Assembly: GCF_902806685.2 (NCBI RefSeq)
Contig: NC_048542.1
Coordinates: 9,470,533 to 9,534,532 of the forward strand
From: Maniola hyperantus
Taxonomy: Eukaryota; Arthropoda; Insecta; Lepidoptera; Nymphalidae
Length of the DNA stretch: 64,000 nucleotides
Reading direction: 5' to 3'
In this document: positions 23,143 to 34,690 of the stretch, piece by piece
How positions within the stretch are numbered: the first letter of the stretch is position 1
Layout of the letters: every line of letters starts with the position of its first letter
Notes under the pieces: model-generated
Database searches by the model: none
Told to the model about the DNA's origin: nothing
What the model saw: only the letters and a program-made list of their open reading frames with translations
Translations under genes and position numbers: made by a program

Positions 23143-23643
23143 GCGTTACGTGCAACTTTTGACGTCGTCTCTTCTGATCCCGTCACCTTTAAAGTACGTT
23201 TTTATATTCTGTATGGAATTCTGATTCTTGGAATTCTATATGAAATTCTGTTTTTGAAAAAAAATATGAAAAACTGGAGTTTTTAATAAAAACTCGCGAG
23301 CATAGGCTTCGTTTTCCGTATCAGCTCTTTATTAAAAACTATTGGGAACGACTCGGATTCTATGCTCTTGATTTTATTTTATACTAGCCAAAATAAAACG
23401 TCACAGAACAAACGTTTTGCGGGAACTGTGAATATATTTTTTAACTTGTATATGAGCAAGTTGTATTCGCAGACCCTAGGGATGAAATACGGGTAGTTTA
23501 TTTTAAGTATTATTTCACTCCCTACTGTAAACCACTTGCTAAACTATATTACGTCGCTTTCAATTCCTAGAAAGGTTCATCAAAAGAACTCTGTTATTAT
23601 ATTATTATATCTTTCATAACATTATACTTCAGTAATGGACTAA
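23143..23643. other. Intergenic, no gene seen
   Basis: GAGTTTTTAATAAAAACTC near 23277 is a short palindrome; otherwise nothing recognised. Confidence 0.35.
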
Positions 23644-24047
23644 GAGCCAGCGCGTGCCACTTCGTTATTTTATAAAAGCTGAAAGTTTCTCAGCGTATTG
23701 TCCCCAACACAGGGAGGAACGATCATTGACTATGAAGTTTGGATCATGGTGGAGATAACAGGTAAAAAAGATGTAAAAAAATCTTACGTCTAATTTTTTA
23801 TATTTTCTTCGGAATAGTATTAGAAATCTTATATATCTATGTATCTATCTTATATAGAAACTTTAACAATTTATTAAACTTTAAAGGGTATCTAGCAGGG
23901 GGTTGCCACCATACTAAGTGTCTGGCAATGCATTATGCAAGACGAGATTTCTAATACTATTCCAATGAAAATATAAAAATATGACTTTATACTTTGACGT
24001 CAGATTGTTTGCATAAAATAACGAAGTTCTGGCACGCGCTGGCTCTC
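23644..24047. mobile_element. Foldback MITE (~400 bp)
   Basis: The left end GAGCCAGCGCGTGCCA matches the reverse complement of the right end TGGCACGCGCTGGCTC, and TTCGTTATTTTAT pairs with ATAAAATAACGAA just inside. A second inner pair, GGAATAGTATTAGAAAT / ATTTCTAATACTATTCC, extends the foldback. No coding capacity; target duplication not resolved. Confidence 0.7.
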
Positions 24048-24244
24048 TCCATATAACGTTATTCTTAGTAGAGAGAGTTGTCATTACCCCAAGCACCTCA
24101 TCTCCGTTAATGCGGTAATGAGAAAAGTTCGCAAGCTAATTTGTTCTGTAATCAAGAGATCTTGAGAATGTTTTCCAGTTTGGCTTCTTTGATTATGATG
24201 GGAATATATTGAGTATTTTTATTAAATTATTTATTACTTAGTTA

Positions 24245-24674
24245 CTAGATGATACTCGCGACTTCGTCCGCGTAGTTTCGGTTTTTATAGAATGCCGTGG
24301 GAACTCTTTGATTTCCGGGACAAAAAGTTGCTTAGGTAGGTATGACCTTACCTGGCATACAAGCTATATATGTCCCAAATTTTGTCAAAATTGGTTATAC
24401 AATTGGAACGTGATAAGTACCAGACAGACTGACGCACTTTCGCATTCATAATATTACTAGATGATGCCCGCGACTTCGTCCGCGTAGATTTAGGTTTTTG
24501 AAAATCCCGAGGGAAATATATAAAGTAGCCATAGGCTACTTTTTATCCTTCCCCGGGATGCAAGCTATCTCTGTACCAAATTTCGTCAAAATCAGATGAA
24601 CGGTTGAGCCGTGAAAAGCTAGCAGACAGACAGACACACTTTCGCATTTATAATATTAGTATGGATAGTATGGA
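24245..24674 (-). mobile_element. HEL-3 element interrupted by a second HEL-3
   Basis: The outer element begins CTAG after A-24244 and ends ...TAGTATGGA before T-24675. It is split by the complete element at 24457-24665, which sits exactly between an A and a T. Confidence 0.65.
24457..24665 (-). mobile_element. HEL-3 element, complete, nested
   Basis: CTAG after A-24456 at one end; ATTAGTATGGA before T-24666 at the other, which is 5'-TC on the minus strand. Contains CGCGACTTCGTCCGCGTAG and a GACAGACAGACA run. Confidence 0.7.
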
Positions 24675-24675
24675 T

Positions 24676-25179
24676 TATAGAAGTATGGACTAGCAAGCTA
24701 GAGATTAATGATTGTACCTACAATATATTATCTAGCTAGGTACTAAAAATTTGTATAGAAGCAAAATTTTGCATAGTAACTTTGCAGAAGTCCATGACAT
24801 TAATTGTTCCTTGTCTACTAAAAATTGACAATGAATTATTTACCTAGTTAGCTGTGTTCTTTTATTATTTCTGTTAATTTTCAGTGACCTGATGAATAAT
24901 GAATCACAATTAATTAAATTTTGATTGATTACAATTTTAATTACTGTATTTAGTAGGTATATTTGAAAAGGGCGCTTAAAAAGCTATCTCGTTGGGAATG
25001 GGAAAGCCTGTACTGAATTTATTGGCTTAATTAACTTTAACCCTGGCACATTAGGTTTCTTTGTCACGAACCGCACTAACGAGTGTCGTTAGGCATGTCT
25101 AACTGTACCTGATAGTCATTCCTATTTGCCCTACTTAAAAAGAGACCACTTTGTTTCTAACAGACTATTGTACCGAGCT
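24676..25179. other. Intergenic, no gene seen
   Basis: AT-rich; no supported feature. Confidence 0.35.
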
Positions 25180-25440
25180 AGTTTTTAGGGTTCCGTACCC
25201 GAAGGGCGCCAGCGGGACCCTATTACTAAGACTCCGCTGTCCCTCCGTGTGTAGCTGTCAGCGGGCCGTATCTCGTGAATCGTAATATGTAGAGTTGAAT
25301 TTAGCGAATATATATTTCTATTGTCGCTGTAACAGCAACTACTAGTAATTCCAAAATGGCTGCCATGAAAAAAAAAATGTTATTTCTTGTACGGAATCCT
25401 TCGTGTGCCGTCCGATCACACTTGACCGATTTTTAGCCAA
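25180..25440 (+). repeat. REP-2 element
   Basis: Begins AGGGTTCCGTACCCGAAGGG and contains AGCGGGACCCTATTACTAAG and TCTCGTGAATCGTAATATGT. Confidence 0.55.
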
Positions 25441-25639
25441 CACGAAAAAGAAGAATTTTATTCCCTGTTATTAATTTACTGCATTGATGACCTACTTTCT
25501 GAAAGTTTTATCATTTCAATTAAAAACATGTAGGTAAAATAAAAGTCTTGACTCACTGACTTCATCAACATCCAGCCTAAACTCTAGCTGAAATGCACAG
25601 AAGTTCCCTTTATAACATAAACAAGTTATAAGACTGGAA

Positions 25640-25790
25640 TGGAGTAGAATAGAATAGAAAAGAGTTTTATTCAAATAAAAGTGCAAGTGCTTTTGAATCA
25701 TCAAAACTTCGGTTCGGACTTCGAAATACCTTTCCTACCGAGAAGAACCAGCAAAAATGTCAAAACTCACACGGGTGCAAAACCGATCGC
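25640..25790 (-). mobile_element. LINE 3' scrap
   Basis: GTTTTATTCAAATAAAAGTG followed by CCTACCGAGAAGAACCAGCA. The second string also occurs near 10152-10170 in the LINE fragment there, so the two belong to related families. Confidence 0.4.
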
Positions 25791-25846
25791 TAGTCAATCA
25801 ATAGATAATAGCGAAGTAATGTTCACTAAAATAGTTACGGCATCAG

Positions 25847-26052
25847 TCTATATTGTGTATATAAAATGAAAAGCTGGCTGACTGACTGACTGATTGGTTG
25901 TCTGATCTATCAATGCACAGCTCAAACTACTCGACGCATCGGGCTGAGATAGCTATTATGACGTAGACATCCGTTAAGAAAAGATTTTTGAAAATTCACC
26001 CCTAGAAGTAAAATATGTAGTCCACGCGGACGAAGTCGCGGGAATAAGTTAG
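25847..26052 (+). mobile_element. HEL-1 element
   Basis: GCTGGCTGACTGACTGACTG near the TC end; GACGAAGTCGCGGGAATAAG then GTTAG before T at the other. Confidence 0.55.
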
Positions 26053-26584
26053 TTAATAATATTACGATCTTGCAAAGAAGTAATAGGTACAATATTAAAA
26101 CAAATCAATCACGCTATGATTCGTCCAAATCATTCGAGAATTCAATTGTCCGAATAATTCATTGTTTACCCCTCAATTACTCAGAGAGAAATTAATTAAG
26201 TAGGACGGGAAAATTCGAGGAAGGGCGTAATTTAATACAATAAATGGGTCTTACTGTAAAAGATTGGCAAATACATCAATGGAGAGTCACAAATGTCTTC
26301 ATAAAATCAAAATGGCCGACCCTTTGAGGCGTTTGAATTAAAGCTGCTCGGTGTTTGTTTATATTTTGGGGGGGTACTTACTGTTTGTATTTTATCAACT
26401 TAACTTTAGCGACTTCTGAGATTGGGATGTAAACGGTGTAATTGTAGAACATTTTTTATTACAAGAGTTTATTAATAACTCTTAGACCACGGGTATACCT
26501 GTAAGTTTTAATCACGTAAGTAGCTTACATGATTAACTTACGACTTTATTAATGTAAACACTCTCATAAGTACATCCTCTTATA
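26053..26584. other. Intergenic, no gene seen
   Basis: Nothing recognised. Confidence 0.35.
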
Positions 26585-26753
26585 GTTCATCCGCGTGGAC
26601 TACACAAACATACTCATATTTTACCCCTTTAGGATTCAATTTTCAAAAATTCTTTCTTAGCAGATGTCTGTAGTCATAGCCCGATCCGTGTAGTAGTTTG
26701 AGCTTTGCGTTGATACATCAGTCAGTCAGTTTTTCTTTAAGATAATATTTAGA
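26585..26753 (-). mobile_element. HEL-1 element, truncated
   Basis: Starts inside the hairpin end (TCATCCGCGTGGACTACAC) and ends with the CAGT run and an AT-rich terminus. Confidence 0.5.
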
Positions 26754-27002
26754 TTTACATTAGTAAATTTGTTGTTAATTAATATCGTAAGCTAGTTAGG
26801 AGAATAAATCTTACAGGTGTAATCGCGATCTTGCAGAATCCCCAGATATCGAATTTACACTGAATTGGCTGTCTATAAGTTTACAGATTTAAAAAAATGG
26901 GATATTTTTCTTTTGAAAATCAAAGGGCGTTATTTGTCATGATCAAGGAAAATCTTCATGGAGGTCATGAAAGATCTTGACGTATACTAGTTTTAGCTAT
27001 TT

Positions 27003-27551
27003 TTAGGGTTCCGTACCTCAAAAGAAACGGAAGGAAAGGCCGGCAACGCATCGGCTCCTCTGGTGCTGCAAATATTCATGGGCAGCGGTAATCACTTAAC
27101 ATCAGGTGACCCGCCTGCTCGTTTGCTTGCTATATCTATTTAAAAAAAAAAACGGAACCCTTATAAGATCACTTTGTTGTCTGTCTGTCTGTCTGTCTGT
27201 CAAGAAACCTACAGGATATTTTCCGTTGACCTAGAATCATGAAATTTGGTAGGTAGGTCTTATAGCAGACATTCGGGGAAAAATCTGAAAACCGTGAATT
27301 TGTGGTTACATCACACAAAACAAAATTAAATTGTGGTCATGAACTCGTAATTAGTATTTTAATTTTCGAAGTAAGATAACTATATTACGTGGAGTATCAT
27401 ATGAAAGGTCTGTACCTGCGCATTCTAAAACAGATTTTATTTATTTTTATGCATCATAGTTTTTGAATTATCGTACAAAACGTCGAAAAAATACGACTTT
27501 AGTACGGAACCCTCGTTGCGCGAGCCTGGCTCGCATTTGGCCTGTTTTTTT
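27003..27551 (+). repeat. REP-1 element with nested LINE-X tail
   Basis: Begins TTAGGGTTCCGTACCTCAAA and ends near GAGCCTGGCTCGCATTTGGC. It is split near its start by a LINE-X insertion at 27033-27149. Confidence 0.65.
27033..27149 (+). mobile_element. LINE-X, 5'-truncated insertion
   Basis: Short 3' end of LINE-X (GGCCGGCAACGCATCGGC, then AACATCAGGTGACCCGCCTG, then poly-A). The octamer AAACGGAA flanks it on both sides (27025-27032 and 27150-27157), as expected for target-primed reverse transcription. Confidence 0.7.
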
Positions 27552-28230
27552 TAATGGTTTTAACTTCATATTAATTGTAAAGGAAAACTTAAACTTAAGC
27601 TATACGTATTTTAGTTTAGTTACACTAACAGTTAACTTCCCAAAGTCTGTTATTCATTAAACTAGGAAACAAACTTAGTGCAATTTTAAACTAACTGATA
27701 CTTTATAATTGCACTAAATTCTAACTTTATCGCCCGTAAGCTCTTTTCAAACTAACGTATTTCTCTGTATTTATAAAACAACCTGGAATCTGGAACTGAT
27801 TACTAGAAAAGTTTTAAGCAAACCACACAGTTATTTTTCAAAACGTTATCAAGTTTTGCTGCACGTGCTCTTTTCGAATAAACTTTGCAAAAAAACAGCA
27901 AAATAATAATATTTGAAAAGTATTAATAAATTAATCCATATTGTATCAGATAGTTAAATTTACCAATTTGCAAAACAGGTGAGTTGTGCAACACAACATG
28001 TTTTTAAGAAAATAGGATAGAAGCTAGAAAAAAAATTCTTTGCAGACGTCAACATTCGCCGTATTTACGTAAGCATAGGACGAAAATAGATAATATAGTC
28101 TGGAAAAAAATATTGCAAATAATTTCTAAGTAAACATGAAAGTAGCTATTAATCTTGTATCTATTTTTGAATATTCTATTTTTGTGTACAATGACGAACT
28201 TAAACAACCAAACAAAACAAATTAATGTTT
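27552..28230. other. Intergenic, no gene seen
   Basis: AT-rich sequence, no supported feature. Confidence 0.35.
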
Positions 28231-28234
28231 TTTT

Positions 28235-28870
28235 AATAGAGATAGCGAGCTAACGAGTCGGCGGGTCACCTGATGTTAAGTGATTACTGCCGCCCACGAC
28301 CATTTGCAGCACCAGAGGAACTGCCGATACGTTGCCGGCCTTTTAGGAAGTTGTTGGTCTGTCCCTTGAATAACCCCATGTAATCTAGTGGGAACACCGC
28401 CGATGGGAGTTGGTTCCACAATTGCACAATTTGCATTGCATGCCTTACAATGGCGATAGAACACGCATAGAGAGCTAACGTCTCTGCGGTGCTCCAGGCT
28501 TTCCAACGAGCCGGTTAGTTTGGGATCGTCCACAAGTCGAATAGCCGAAAGAGTTGGTACTAGGGTGCTCCAGCCCAAAGGTGAGAGCAGTACTCCAATG
28601 TGGGCGGACTTGCGCTTAATAGATCCTTGGAGCCTCTGCTCGGGCGCGAAGTACCGCTTTGCCCTGTTAAGCACCCCAAGCTTTTTGGAGGCTAATTTGG
28701 CCTTACTTTCCAAATGATCCCGGAATTGAACCTGACTCGAAATGTGGACTCCAAGAATCCCAATACTGTTGGAAGGGGTGAGGAGAGTGTTTTGAAAGAG
28801 AAGAGGTACGGTAAACTGGGACTTCTTGGCGGTAAACGCGCAAACTTGTGTTTTGTGTGCGAAGAAAAAT
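28235..28870 (-). mobile_element. LINE-X fragment with RT C-terminal remnant
   Basis: Minus-strand frame 28713 to about 28460 reads KLGVLNRAKRYFAPEQRL, then SLEHRRDVSSLCVFYR: the conserved C-terminal region after the reverse-transcriptase domain of Jockey/CR1-type LINEs. After that the true frame shifts. LWNQLPSAVFPLDYMG and FLKGRQRIGSSSGAAN are read in another frame down to a TAA at 28284-28286. The copy is therefore 5'-truncated, frameshifted and inactive. It is the longest LINE-X copy in the window. Confidence 0.65.
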
Positions 28871-28915
28871 TACATAAATAGCATTTGAAATCGCCTCTAT
28901 CTGAAAATGAAACAT

Positions 28916-29158
28916 CAGTAACGTTGGGAATCAGATTTATTCAAGGATTTATTTAGCTGAGACGCCGCTCGAATTTCAAGAGACATTTTGATAGAGCGTT
29001 AATGAGATCCCTAACGAGTCTCAGTTCAACCATAATATACGTGAGTACTAGGTATAGTATAAAACTAAGTACTAATAATAATGCTTGCTTCATCACCGTT
29101 AACAGTTATTAAAATAGTTGAACAAACTCAAATGTTTTGAATAATATTAGGTATCTAG
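28916..29158. other. Intergenic, no gene seen
   Basis: Nothing recognised. Confidence 0.35.
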
Positions 29159-29372
29159 TTAGCTGATGCCCGGGACTTCGTACGCGTGGATTTAGATTTT
29201 TAAAAATACCATGGGAAGTCTTTGATTTTCCGCTATAAAAATAGCTTATGTCATTCTCCAGGTCTTCATTATATCCATGCCAAAAATCAGGTCAATCCGT
29301 TCCTCCGTTGTGGCGTGATTGAAGGACAAAGTAACAAACTAATAAACCAACAAACAAACACACTTTCGCAAT
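29159..29372 (-). mobile_element. HEL-2 element
   Basis: Begins TTAGCTGATGCCCGGGACTT (a CTAG variant) and contains GTGGCGTGATTGAAGGACAA and AAACAAACACACTTTCGC. Confidence 0.55.
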
Positions 29373-29379
29373 TATTTAT

Positions 29380-29530
29380 TTTATTTATTTATTTATACTT
29401 TATTGCACACAACACAAGTAAACATAATAAAAACATACAAGGATCTTAATCTTATAGCTGTAGCATGCAAAGGCGGCCTGGCCTTATCGCTAAAGCGATT
29501 TCTTCCAGGCAACCTTTGACGAAAGGAAAG
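29380..29530 (-). mobile_element. LINE 3' end
   Basis: TTTATTTATTTATACTTTAT then GCAAAGGCGGCCTGGCCTTA and TTCTTCCAGGCAACCTTTGA, a 3' untranslated segment of a lepidopteran non-LTR element read from its tail. 5'-truncated. Confidence 0.5.
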
Positions 29531-30213
29531 GAAGTTATGATTTGGGTAGTGATGATATTGTACGTCTGTTAACTAGTGCAGTTACTTTTTGTACAGCAAT
29601 ATTTCGAGTGTGTGTTAGTGTAAGTCCGATTACAAAAAGCTCCATGGAACGTACATATGTAAAGATAAGAAAGTAATGATAAATATGACGTAACATATTT
29701 TTTTCATTATCAGATGCTATTAACGAAGGGCACCTTGATAAAAGCCATTCCTTTCTTGAAAAAAATTGAGTGTTAAAAATAAAAGACACTTTATATAATG
29801 ATATACCTTCGGCTGGATGGAATTTACAATTAATAAAGAAATCGCCTCCGTTTATGCATGGGTGTGTGTGCGGGTTGTCCTAACTAATTTAAACTCAAAT
29901 TTACTAGTAATTTAGCTACTTACATTAGTTTTTTTTTTGTAAATCATGAACGACGATTTTGTGTTTTACAAAAAACGAAAACTACCTGCTAACTACAATA
30001 TTTTTAATTTTGTGTTGTATTATGAATTTAGAAAGATATTTTCCATCAATATTTTAAATATATACCTACCTACTATTAAATCGTAATTTAATAAACCACG
30101 CTTTCAAGTTGAGTGACAGTTATTAACGACACGATTCAAGCTTCAGTTGGCGACATATTATGGCCCCTATGAATATGTAATATACAATTCAAGTAAAAGC
30201 TTTTATTAATATA
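29531..30213. other. Intergenic, no gene seen
   Basis: The 84-codon minus frame (29535-29789) has no recognisable domain. Confidence 0.35.
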
Positions 30214-30694
30214 CTAGCTGATGCCCGCGACTTCGTCCGCGTGGAATTAGGTATTTAAAAATCCCGTGCGAACTCTTTGATTTTCCGGGATAAAAAGTAG
30301 TGTGGCGGGTTGGGTTGTAAAAAAAAGAGTCATGTGAGTTACTATTATAATCACTTAAAAATCGGTAACTAAAAACAGGAAAAACGCGCGAACTAACGTA
30401 AGTATGGCACCACGTGTACATCCCATTAGTAACCGAACCCGACTGACTTTTCTTAGGGGAGCGCGCCGCGAGCGCCGCATACCCCTTTCCCCCCCGCCAG
30501 CACCCGCGTGTTCTAAGAAACCACGCTGGCTGTACTATGAGCCCACGCTACAGTAGCCTATGTCACTCTCCAGGTCTTTGTCTATACCCATGCAAAAAAT
30601 CATGTTAATCCGTTGCACCGTTGCGACGTGATTGAAAGACAAACCAATAAACCAACAAACAAACACACTTTCGCATTTATAAAAAGGCTACTGA
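30214..30694 (-). mobile_element. HEL-2 element split by a solo LTR
   Basis: CTAG after A-30213 and TC (minus strand) next to T-30695 mark both ends. The body is interrupted after TAAAAAGTAG at 30300 and resumes with CCTATGTCACTCTCCAGG at 30557. Confidence 0.65.
30301..30552. mobile_element. Probable solo LTR (252 bp)
   Basis: Starts TGTGGCG and ends CGCTACA, an imperfect TG...CA inverted terminus. It is flanked by GTAG on both sides (30297-30300 and 30553-30556), which could also be read as 5 bp AGTAG. It is much more GC-rich in its second half than the host element. No coding sequence, so recombination between LTRs would explain it. It is unrelated by eye to the provirus LTR at 48720. Confidence 0.55.
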
Positions 30695-30754
30695 TAGAAT
30701 TCTCACCCTAAAAGCTGATGCATACAGACACGAGTGGAGTAGAGATGAGTTATT

Positions 30755-30840
30755 TTCAGGGTTCTGTACCCGAAAGATGCCAACTGGACCCTATTACTAA
30801 GCCTCCGCTGTCCCTACTTCCGTCCGTCCGTCCGCCAGTC
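30755..30840 (+). repeat. REP-2 scrap
   Basis: CAGGGTTCTGTACCCGAAAG and GACCCTATTACTAAGCCTCC, followed by a CCGT run. Confidence 0.45.
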
Positions 30841-31739
30841 AATCAACAAGAATTTTATTATATTTGAGAATTTATTTGATATATTTAATATTAATTATAC
30901 TTACTTAAAATTAAACGTGGATTTACGTAAAGACGTACTTTTTCCAAAGTAAATTAAATCTGCTTAAAGCCAGATGCTTTTTGTTATCAAAACTAGCTAT
31001 AAAATACTCTAGCTTGCTTTTATAGAAATGTCGGTAGTAATATACGGGCTAGTTTTTCGGCAATACCTAGTGGCAATAGTGTAGCCAATCAGCTAGCAAA
31101 ATTCATTAACCAAAAATAATTGATTAAAAAAAACATAGATCTGTTATATAATATATATGTGAATAATATATATTATAATATAAGAAATATATGTGATATA
31201 ATAGGGATTATGACTACTAGTCAAATCAAATCAGTGGAATCAGTGACTGTTTATCAAACGTCAAAACGCTCGCTTAGTATGGGAGTTTGTATGAAATTCA
31301 CAGTTGTGACGTCATACACATTTGACGTACTTTTTTAGTTAAATCGGCAATTTAAAATGGTTAACAAACCTAAAACTAACTAACAGTGGACATGAATTTT
31401 ACGAATTTTGGAAGACCCTCTATTTAGTAGGTAATTCCTAAGAAATAATTTATTTTTGACATAGTCATCATCCCAATTATAAAAAAATAAATTACAATTG
31501 TCTCTTTAATTATTCGTATTTATTTTAATCGACGACAAGTTAAAACTCTTGACTAATATCTTACAGTAAGCGATGATGCAGTATAGATAGAAGTGGGTTA
31601 TCTTGAAAGGAGTATGGCAGTTTTTATCAAACCCATATTCTTCTCGGTTTCTGTCGTACCGATGGTAGTACAAGCTTTGCCGGTAAAGTGGTAATTAGCC
31701 GTAGTCAGAGCCTTTCACCAGAGCCAACCAGAGACAATT
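30841..31739. other. Intergenic; dispersed repeat near 31230-31430
   Basis: No gene. GTGACGTCATACACATTTGA with flanking unique-looking sequence resembles a dispersed lepidopteran repeat. Confidence 0.35.
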
Positions 31740-32080
31740 TAGAAATTGTAAATTCCTGTTGTCTTGCAATTGTGTGATACATGGACTTGGGGTCCCTCAG
31801 CTGGTCTGCCTATCTGGTTGGTGAGCGGCCTCTTGATCTTTTGCCTTTCGTGTTGCCCGCCACAATAAGTTTAAGTGGCTAGTTACCACCCAACCATTAA
31901 AGCTGTGCCGCCAAACGATATAGCGTTCCGGTACGGTGCCGCGTAGAAACCTAAGGTATGGGTATGGGTTTAATAAAACTGCCATACCCCTTCCAGGTTA
32001 GCCCGCACCCATCTTAGATTGCATCATCAGGTGAGATTGCAGTCATGGGCTAACTTGTATCTGAATAAATAAATAAAGTT
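31740..32080 (+). repeat. SINE-2 copy, head eroded
   Basis: AGCGTTCCGGTACGGTGCCG, then CCCTTCCAGGTTAGCCCGCA and GCTAACTTGTATCTGAATAA. The B box is not recognisable. Confidence 0.6.
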
Positions 32081-32416
32081 TTTCCAAACTATCACTCTAT
32101 AGATTAGTAGGTAGAAGTAATAAAAAAGATTCAATTTGTAGAGCCCGTTTACGGAAGACGTAAGCAAATAAAACAGTAATACAGCTCTAGAAGCCAGGAA
32201 TTTAAATCTAAGTACGAATGTAAAGTATCTTAGTCTACACTCGCTGAGTAATGTCTTAATCTTGTGTAATGGTTTAACTTTGCCCGTTAAAGTGAATAGT
32301 GATTGTTATGTGGTTTATTTGGTGTGGAGAAGCTTATACTGTTTGGTAGCATTCTATAGTTTATAATTATTGGTTATGATTGTTTATATAGGAATGCCAG
32401 GAGATTTTTGTGGTTT
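32081..32416. other. Intergenic, no gene seen
   Basis: Nothing recognised. Confidence 0.35.
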
Positions 32417-32851
32417 TTAGGGTTCCGTACCTCAAAAGGAAAAACGGAACCCTTATAGGATCACTTTGTTGCCTATCTGTCTGTCTGTCTTTCTGTCTGT
32501 CAAGAAACCTACAGGGTACTTCCCGTGACCTATGTAGAATCATGCAATTTGGCAGGTAGCTAGGTCTTATAGCAGACATTAGCGAAAAAATCTGAAAAAC
32601 GTGAATGTGTGGTTACATCATCCAAAAAAAAAATATTTATTGTGGTCATGAACTAAAATTCGTATTTTTAATTTTCGAAATAAGATAACTAGGTATATCA
32701 AGTGGGCTATCATATGAAAGTGCTTCACCTGTGCATCCTAAAACAGATATTTATTTTTATGCATAATAGTTTTCGAATTATCGTGTCGAGAAAATACGAC
32801 TGTAGTACGAACCCCTCGTTGCGCGAGCCTGACTCGCACTTGGCCGTTTTT
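32417..32851 (+). repeat. REP-1 element
   Basis: From TTAGGGTTCCGTACCTCAAA to GCCTGACTCGCACTTGGCCG, with a CTGT run near 32478. Confidence 0.65.
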
Positions 32852-33804
32852 TTATATTTCATAGCTCTGGAAATAAAGGTATCAGGTTAAAAGAACTCCG
32901 TCCTTTAACCTTCACAGTGGTTATTTATCTATTTAGTGGTATGGTAGTTGGTACAGACCAGACTATAGATAGGTACAGGCGCGACGGTGGGAATATGTCG
33001 CCTTTTCTGCCGCACTATTTGTTCGTCAGACAACTTTAGCTTCCGCATTATCGAAAAGTTGAGATATCTCTCCACTAATTATTATCCAAAGATGTTTTTA
33101 CCTTCCAACACGTAAGTTAATTACCTACTACCAATCAGAACATACTAGTAACTCAATATAATAGTAAATCTCACCAAGATAATCAGTAATCACTATTCTC
33201 TTTAAAGATCAAAATCAAAAAAAATTGGGGAAAAAAATACGTAGGAAATTAAGTTGCGAGTTTTTTAGTTTGATGAATTGTAATCAAACTCAATCTGTAA
33301 CGCTCACACCTGAAAAAGGAAATTCAGCTGATAAACGGCTAATTTTACCCTCAAAACTGTATCAACCCTCTACTTATGTGTCTCTTATCTATTGTTTCAT
33401 ACATACCTACTACACACGCGTACCTATACTAAGCAAAAATTATCACAGACCCTACGAATTTATTTGAACCCTTTCCCCTCTAATACTGTTTCTGTTCGTA
33501 TATTTTTCCAGCTGCATAATGTACCAACATGAGTGAAAATAAAGGAGTGAAAGCCCACAAATATTACCCTTTGATAGTTGCAAATAAAACAAAAACTATG
33601 GAGCGGCAGGAGCGATGCGTAAATACGTTTAGTGTTAACGACACGGCGACAATTCAATTATTTGTTGCGTTAGTTTTATATTTTAGTTTTTAGATAGTTT
33701 AAAATACAATCCACATATTTAACTACCGATTTGCAGAACTAACTCCTACTTTTGTTTTGGTAGAGCATTACTACAATTTTTATTAAAATAAGTAGTCTCC
33801 TCAC
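32852..33804. other. Intergenic, no gene seen
   Basis: The 80-codon plus frame (33225-33467) is unsupported. No repeat family recognised. Confidence 0.35.
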
Positions 33805-34084
33805 GCTCACTATCTGGGTGTCTGGTGCACTTCGACCGTCCGCTGCGCCAGATCCTTCTTTCCACACACGTGCAAACTGTGGAACCAACTCCCATCGGCG
33901 GTGTTCCCACTATATTATAACATGGGGTTATTCAAGGGGCGGACCAACAAATTCCTAAAAAGCCGGCAACGCATCGGCGGCTCCTCTGGTGCTGCAAATG
34001 TTCATGGGCGGCGGTAATCACTTAACATCAGGTGACCCGCCTGCTCGTTTGCTCGCTATATCTATTAAAAAAAAAAAAAAAAAG
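33805..34084 (+). mobile_element. LINE-X 3' end with poly-A
   Basis: Same 3' coding and untranslated sequence as the minus copy at 28235-28870 (GGAACCAACTCCCATCGGCG through AACATCAGGTGACCCGCCTG), ending in about 18 A. 5'-truncated. Confidence 0.65.
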
Positions 34085-34150
34085 TAGGGATATTATGACT
34101 GTGGTGTGATAGTAGTTCCATTACTGCGGATGTTTCCTAGTTTTATTTTA

Positions 34151-34373
34151 CTAGCTTATGCTCGCGACTTCGTCCGCGTGGACTTCACAAATTTCAAACC
34201 CCTATTTCACCCCCTTAGGGGTTGAATTTTCAAAAATCCTTTCTTAGCGGATACCTACGTCATAATAGCTAAGTGCATGCCAAATTTCAGCTTGATTCGT
34301 CCAGTAGTTTGAGCTGTGCGTTGATAGATCAGTCAGTCAGTCAGTCATCATCTTTTCATTTTATATTTTTAGA
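34151..34373 (-). mobile_element. HEL-1 element, complete ends
   Basis: CTAG after A-34150; the other end is GA before T-34374, which is TC read on the minus strand. Contains TTTCACCCCCTTAGGGGTTG and a CAGT run. Confidence 0.65.
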
Positions 34374-34489
34374 TTGTGATTTGTGATAATAAAATATTAT
34401 TATGTCAAATAAAATTTGAATTATCTTCAATTTCAGCATTGAAATCGATGAACTCTATGGTACAGTATTTTGCACTGTGTTTATTTCTG

Positions 34490-34690
34490 TTTAGTTTTTC
34501 TCAGGTTTGGTTTGACCTGCTCTACTGGCAAGGCTGTTACGCCAAGTGATATTGCTTCCTGATAATATGCGGCGTAGTAAACGATCAGATGCCATATTCC
34601 TACCAGTTTAGCACGCTTCCATCTGCATTCATATTGCATCGTCCACATCAGGTGAAATCACAGCCAAGCGTAAACTTTTCATCAAACACA
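34490..34690 (+). repeat. SINE-2 copy, diverged
   Basis: GGTTTGGTTTGACCTGCTCT near the start and CATCAGGTGAAATCACAGCC near the end; about two thirds of the body can be followed. Confidence 0.45.

Noticed and set aside
28276..28713. 145-codon minus frame as a host gene
   Set aside because: It is a frameshifted, 5'-truncated LINE C-terminus with the LINE 3' end attached.
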